Shown here in pieces: positions 58,575 to 64,000 of a stretch of 64,000 bases of DNA; the stretch's first letter is position 1; each line of letters begins with the position of its first letter. The notes beneath the pieces were generated by a model. That model had not been told where the DNA came from. It ran no database searches and was given only the letters and a program-made list of their open reading frames with translations. This DNA is from Triops longicaudatus (taxonomy: Eukaryota; Arthropoda; Branchiopoda; Notostraca; Triopsidae): positions 62,001 through 126,000 of the forward strand of contig JAGQDJ010000072.1 of NCBI GenBank assembly GCA_022885665.1. Direction: 5' to 3'. Made by a program: the position numbers and the translations under genes.

Positions 58575-61500
58575 TTTATGTGTTTTTATGTTTTTCCACA
58601 AAGATCTTGGGGCCAATGTCACCAGGAGAGGACCTGAAGTCCTGGTAGCTCAAGAGGCTCGTAAACGACTGACAACGAAAGGCCAAGTTCAGGTTATAAC
58701 GGGGACCTTGCTGCTCGCTGCTTGCTGTGTTTTTCCGAGTTGAAATGTGAAGAAGCACCACCCAACACGGTCTCGCACTAATGCATTGAACGACTGCGCC
58801 TTTTTTCTGTAATATCCTTTTGACTTTTAGCGTCTACCCATTTGAAATTACAAGTGAGGAAAACGGAAGATAGGCCTGTGCACTTGCAAGGGTTCAAGAA
58901 ATTGGTCACACCAAGGAGAATTTCGGAAAATAAGGTTCAACAGTTTATGCATTCTTATTGGTCCTTTATTCATTACAATTTATCAAAATTCCAAATTTTG
59001 AAAAAGAAATGAAAAGCTCAGCGTGAAACATGCCATTTTTCCTGGTCGAAATGTTATAACAACTTGCATAATTTTCAAATCAACAAAATTGCAAAGGAAA
59101 TAGTGCAATACCAGAATTTTGTTATTCGAATTATTAAGTAGTGCAACACCACCTTTAATTTTGTGCACGTCGGCACCCTACTCGCTTTCGTTTCAGATGA
59201 AAGATTTTAGAAGTGCAATCGAAAAAAAACGTTGTTTTTCTAACTTGTTGCATTGGCTTTCTCTTGCATCATTAACATAATGTACCTACGAGCTGAATTT
59301 TGACCGTTATGTCCACTTCGTGCTTAGTTCTCATGCGCAGAACAGCGTTAGTATTAAATATGAGCAAAACTGTAATACAGTAGAATCCATCTCAAAGGCA
59401 TCTTCCAGGACCAGAAAATTTTTTTCAGTATATGCAAGTTTCCTTACATCAGACGTTTTTCTTTAGCATTTGTATGACTCAAGCAGGAGACGATCTTAAA
59501 GTCCCTTGACTGTATTACTGTATTAGAGAGTTGCAAAAAGTTCGTAAAAAGGAGGCTTTAAAGTACCTAAATCAGGAAATATTCAAACGATATTAAAATT
59601 AAATTAAAAATAAATGTTGTATTTTAAGTAGTACGCTGAAATTAGGTTTGAAAAGAATTCCTTTAAATTGTGATTCAAAATGTGACTTTGAATTGATTGT
59701 GACTTTTATAGCAAACTAACTCATGAGTTTTATTTCCCTAAAAATCTTACTAGTTTATTTCTTATTTATAAATCTTATTAGTTACGAATATTCTCTGTTT
59801 TCTTCTTTCTTTGCTGTTTTACAAAAACGAATAAAAGAAATCCCAAAGAAAAAGTAATTAATCCGTTCGGTTTAATACTGAGGTACACTACATTACTGCT
59901 CGAAAGAAGGAAATTTCGTAATAATGATCTCATATTTTCTTCCAAATTTTGCCTTCAAACCACTGCTATGAGTCAATAATTTCTTTTCACTCTCATAATT
60001 CGCCTTATCTTTATAAGAGAATTTTTATACGTAGTGAGCAGTCCGACTTGTTTTCAGTGTTTATTGTTTGTTTATCGTATGTTTTTCTGCATTTAAAGCG
60101 ACGTATTAGTCTCAGAATGGCTTTTGGGAAAAACATCGGCTTGTGGGACTGCCGCCGTGATGCTAGTTTCAGTTCACACTTCAAAGCACTCCAATGATTG
60201 AGTCTCGGGTAAAAACAGAAAGTCTAGAAGGAGTAGTACCGTATTTAGGATAATGTGCAAGAATTATGAAATTTTCGTTCACGTCTTCATGCTAAGGTCT
60301 TTGGCCCTACACATTTTTTGTATTCAAGGAGCATGTAATAGACGTCACGCGTATAACGAAAATCGCTAGGAATGCTAGGAGTGTGTTTGCTGTCAAAGCC
60401 CTTGAACTTTTCGTATATCCGTTCTGGGTTTTAAACAAAAAGCGACGAATCGACGGGAGGTTTTTCGATGATCCTTAACTAGCATGCTCGATGTGTCGCA
60501 GCGACGACTAGTCATCACTTCACGTCTGTAGCCTTGAAAATTGAAGAAAATCTTCCCGTTTATTCATCCTACCCAGCTTTCTTTAACCTTGTCAACGTGA
60601 GCCAGTTAGCTCTTCTTTGTACATGCATAATTATGTCAAAGCGAAGCATTGTTAGAGCAGGAAAGGTGTAAAAATATTTGTCCCAAATTTTGTTTACTTT
60701 CACTTCGCTTGTACGACGCATAAAGGGATTCTGAAGCGTCAAACACTTGTTCGAACATCGGACAGGTGTAAGATGCGCCCAAAAGGTCAATCACCTTGTT
60801 ACTGTTCATAAGATAGGTGTGTACTTCCGGACCGCAGGTAAAACGAAACCCTTCAAGTACCAATGCTTATAGCCAAGCTTGGTGATCGATATTCTTCGCG
60901 GTTTTTCTCGTTCTATTTTTGCATCGTAAACTTTTCTTTTCAAAAATTCGTTTTGGTTGACCCAACATTTTCTTAAGCTGTAACTAAGCTTTCAAGGAAC
61001 TCCAAGCTTTCAAGAAGCTTTTAAGTGAATCAAAATTAAATTTTTTCTGCGATACAATGTTGTTATGTAATCGATATCGATAGTATTAGAAATTATAACG
61101 ACTAATTCTCATTAAGAATAATGAATGCCGCTTGTAATATATGAAAGCCACCGTGAATTATAAAACGTAACATAATACGTAAAACTATTGCTATGAACAT
61201 ATTTCGTGGTGTTTTGATTTAATTTCAAATCAAGTTAGCATGTTTTCGGTACCAACACTCCACGCCTAGTTTGCTACGAAGACTTAAAAACTAAAGAAGA
61301 GACTAACTGAAGGGCATTCACAAATGAATAAAAGGGTAAGAGCTAAGTTTAGTGCTTTACACGAAGGGTTTATTTGGCTTTTTTTTCCCAATTCTAACGG
61401 TGTGGGCGAAGCTTGTTACCGGTGTCTACCAGACTGGTTGCAAGTGAACTCTTGCTTGAAGTTTGATGCGACCCCTCTGGAAAGGAAGTGCTCCAGTGTG

Positions 61501-61616
61501 AAACCACATGGAGCTCTTGGATTGGATGCATGTTTCCTTGTTCTTCACGTCAACATTTTTCCTGCTTGGGAATCGTAAACCTTAGATTCCTCGGCGATAC
61601 TTACATAGGTACCATC
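58575..61616. other. Spacer between PAN-ZP gene and prolyl 4-hydroxylase gene
   Basis: Three kilobases holding the divergent promoters of both genes. No gene is supported. A transposon-like end sits near 59378-59470. A palindromic TATCGATA, the core of the insect DRE/BEAF motif, lies at 61075-61082, about 535 bases upstream of the hydroxylase ATG. Confidence 0.5.
59378..59470. mobile_element. Transposon end, pogo/Tigger-like remnant
   Basis: Starts tacagtagaatccatctcaa and continues with ggaccagaaaattt and a TATATGCAAG...TTACATCAGA stretch, a layout seen in decayed Tc1/pogo MITE ends. Only one end is evident; a TTACTGTATTAGAG stretch at 59514-59527 could be the other. Confidence 0.35.
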
Positions 61617-62605
61617 ATGATTAGGACGTGGTTAAGTCTTCTTGTTGTATGTTTTTGTAGTGTTTTGCTTGTTAGTGGGAATGATACTAAAAATTCTGCA
61701 CAAGACGTGAGACCAGATGAGTTAATTGCCTCCACAACGGAGTTAGAAGCACTGTGGAGATTTGAGCGCGGGTTTGTACAACGGGTCGAAAATGTCGCTA
61801 CTGCAGCGGAGAAGATCGCAAAGACACTTCGCAAGTAAGTCAAGTTAAATGTTAACCATCTTCATTTCCTTATTAACAAAAATTTGTTAGATACACGGAG
61901 AGCTTTGAACAGATCGGAGGAAATAAACAAGGAAATAGCCAGAGGGTACAACATCCCATTGATGCGCTGCTTTTCATCCGACATTTAAGTACTTCTTGGC
62001 CTCACCTACGCAATGCGGTGACGACGCTCAAAACCTTAACCGAAGATGCGGGTATGTAAGCTACATTGCTTTTGACGTAAAAGTGTTACTAACTTTCCCG
62101 TAGATGAATTGCTAACGAGAGAGCAAGAAGGACCACTGCCTGACGAGAAGACTCTAGAAGCCGCTGAGTTTGCCATTGCTCGCTTGATTTCTGCCTACGA
62201 TCTTAATATCAAAGATTTGGTACGCAATGGAGCTATTGAGAATCGCAAAGCTTTTGGTAGGCTAACAGGTAATAAGTCAATAAAAATCATAAATCATATA
62301 CAAACGTTGGTCCTTTTTATTTTTTACAAAAATGCATATTGATCGGTTATATGTTCCTGCATTTAGCCTGGGATTTGGGTAGGTTGAATACCCCAGCTTT
62401 AAATATGCAGATAATTGCTCCAGCATACAAACTCGTAGAAGAATTGGCCTTTCTCATAGATACTCATAGCTCTTCTCAGCAGATGGGCCAAAAATCCTTT
62501 AGCTCGCCGACGTCACCCTTAATTTCCCCACCTTTCGTAGAAGACGCCATCACTGAGGACGTTGTTATGGGCTTAAAAACCGGTTCGGCCAAATATGTAA
62601 TGCCT

Positions 62606-62646
<41 letters not shown>

Positions 62647-63952
62647 AGTTAAATATTACGAGAGCTTACGAGTTTTGTTAACTAGCATGACGAGGTTCTG
62701 AAAAAGGTAGCTTCAGAGGAAATCCGAACATTTGGAAGAGGACTAAACCCTATACCGTACAATGGACGGTCATGGCCTAAGGACCTGAAAGTAAAATTTC
62801 AGCTTTTTAGCCCTCAATTAAAGCATAACCCTGATGCAGAAGTAGAAAGAGAACAAATTCTTCGGCTTTGCCAAGGGGAAGAATTGCGAGTAAATACGAA
62901 AAAATTTTACATATTTGTTTACAATTTCTAGGATATAATGGATTTATTAAATGAGTGTTTTATTTTCATTATTACTTTATGTTTTTAAATCTTTTTTAGG
63001 GACAGAAATCTTTAAAGAAACTTTCGTGTTTCTTTCACATTGTCAACTTGTGGCCATTTAAAGTAGAACTTCTTTCAAAACGACCGGAAATCTTATTAGT
63101 GCACGATTTGATCTCTGCGGCAGAAGCTAATGGAATTATTCGCGACGTCCAAAAAAATTTAACGGGCACTAACGCGGGTCCTAGCATGAGCTTTAAGAGG
63201 TACAAATAATTTTTACCATTTTGCGAACAATTGTTCAAAAGCGAAACTTCCCGTATAGAATGATACTCGATAAGGGGACTCCTTTAACGGAACGTATTTC
63301 CCGGCGTATCGGTGCATTCACACAAACGAATGCACTTCCTGTCCAACATAGTGAACCTGATGTGATAAAGAATTATGGATTGGCTGGCACCTACGGCCTG
63401 CATACAGATTTCAGAGGCGCCAATTTCACAGCACCGGGATTCGGAGAGCGTTTAGCCTCAGTACTGGTTTACCTCACAGATGTCCAAGTTGGTAAGAACA
63501 GCTTGGCCTTAACCACACTAATTTGATCGTTGTTTCCTATCGTGTAAAACCGGGATCAGCGGAAACAATGACCCTTTAATCCTTCTATCTAAGTTGCAAT
63601 GTTTGTTGACCTAGGTGGAAGGACTGTTTTCCCACGAACGGGTTTGTCTGTTAAACCCGTTAAAGGAGCAGGTTTATTTTATTGGAACGCTAATGCAACA
63701 GGTGGCTTTGAGCCTTTGACGGTACACTCCGGTTGCCCAGTAGCTGTCGGCAATAAATGGGGTAATATAACCATGTTTGTGAAAAAGAATGTTGTATTAA
63801 TAGCTATACAATTTTTGCATAGTTTTGTCACACTGGATCAACGAATTTGCTAATGTGTTTAAGCGGCCTTGTTTACCTCATGGGCAACACTTTTCGTTTC
63901 TTTAGCGGGAAACTTCACTTCTGAGGGGCGGCGAAGGGCGGTAAAGCTGTGA
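61617..63952 (+). CDS. Prolyl 4-hydroxylase subunit alpha
   Basis: ER-lumen catalytic subunit that hydroxylates proline in collagen Gly-X-Pro triplets, using Fe(II), 2-oxoglutarate and ascorbate, normally as a tetramer with PDI. Nine exons (61617-61834, 61891-62051, 62104-62268, 62367-62596, 62686-62889, 63000-63199, 63259-63491, 63615-63761, 63906-63952) encode 534 residues, the usual length. A signal peptide (LSLLVVCFCSVLLVSG) precedes the N-terminal helical domain (FVQRVENVATAAEKIAKTLR) and a TPR-like peptide-binding region. The dioxygenase core has the iron ligands HTD (YGLHTDF) and a distal His in TVHSGCPV, plus the 2-oxoglutarate Lys in VGNKW. The last exon is tentative: it fits in phase but ends AGNFTSEGRRRAVKL instead of the usual SNKW...RRPC tail. 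A poly-A tract fills part of intron 4. Confidence 0.9.
62607..62641 (+). repeat. Poly-A tract in P4H alpha intron
   Basis: About 35 consecutive A, 10 bases inside the intron between exons 4 and 5. Simple-sequence tract; its length may be unstable or misassembled. Confidence 0.9.
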
Positions 63953-64000
63953 AGAATGATAAAATGATAAATTATTCATTGAGCCATAAACACATGTTTG

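Noticed and set aside
60636..60863. 75-codon minus-strand frame upstream of the PAN-ZP gene
   Set aside because: Unrecognised sequence with an overlapping second open frame; no splice link to the PAN-ZP gene found.
61324..61578. 84-codon plus-strand frame upstream of P4H alpha
   Set aside because: No family resemblance; more likely 5' flank of the hydroxylase gene.
1..64000. tRNA, rRNA, CRISPR, phage or bacterial operon signals
   Set aside because: I looked for T-loop and A/B-box motifs, direct-repeat spacer arrays and ribosome binding sites and found none; this is animal nuclear DNA.

Overview
The window is invertebrate animal nuclear DNA. Genes are split into many exons by short GT-AG introns, mostly 50-110 bp, and proteins are closest to those of animals. 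The gene content fits an arthropod: a PAN-ZP cuticle-type membrane protein, a vig/SERBP1 gene and a fibrillar collagen. Small introns plus a fibrillar collagen (absent from Drosophila) make a small crustacean of the Daphnia type my best guess. That is inference; no marker gene for the species is present.

Layout: (1) 1-7111, 3' part of a fibrillar collagen gene (+), from the end of its VWC domain through a complete triple helix to the C-propeptide. (2) 8611-11744, SR-cyclophilin PPIG (+), facing SDHAF3 (-, 11972-12396). (3) 13829-15652, RASL12-type small GTPase (+). (4) 16245-19439, mitochondrial ribosomal protein S11 (+). (5) 20463-28775, chromatin remodeller CHD1 (+). (6) 29483-30544, a THAP zinc-finger gene (-), divergent from BRX1 (+, 30801-32140). 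LAMTOR5 (32346-32798) and eIF2B beta (33080-34531) follow closely. (7) ZNF367 (-, 34794-36250), divergent from vig/SERBP1 (+, 36730-39174); three vig introns each carry a C/D-box snoRNA candidate with the same guide. (8) 41696-53021, an adhesion GPCR (+) of unusual architecture: signal peptide, two cadherin repeats, FN3, eight EGF repeats, an expanded HRM, GAIN/GPS and 7TM. (9) 53421-58574, PAN-ZP membrane protein (-). (10) 61617-63952, prolyl 4-hydroxylase alpha (+).

Most genes are unrelated housekeeping genes packed by density, with two divergent pairs and several convergent ends. The one functional echo is that a fibrillar collagen and a prolyl 4-hydroxylase alpha subunit, enzyme and substrate, lie about 54 kb apart. 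The most novel items are the cadherin-FN3-EGF adhesion GPCR, the triplicated intronic snoRNA, and several features of the collagen: a single Gly-to-Ala interruption, crosslink-lysine spacing equal to vertebrate type I collagen, and loss of both interchain cysteines of the C-propeptide. All exon models were made by eye from splice signals and reading phase; single exon edges may be off by a base or two.
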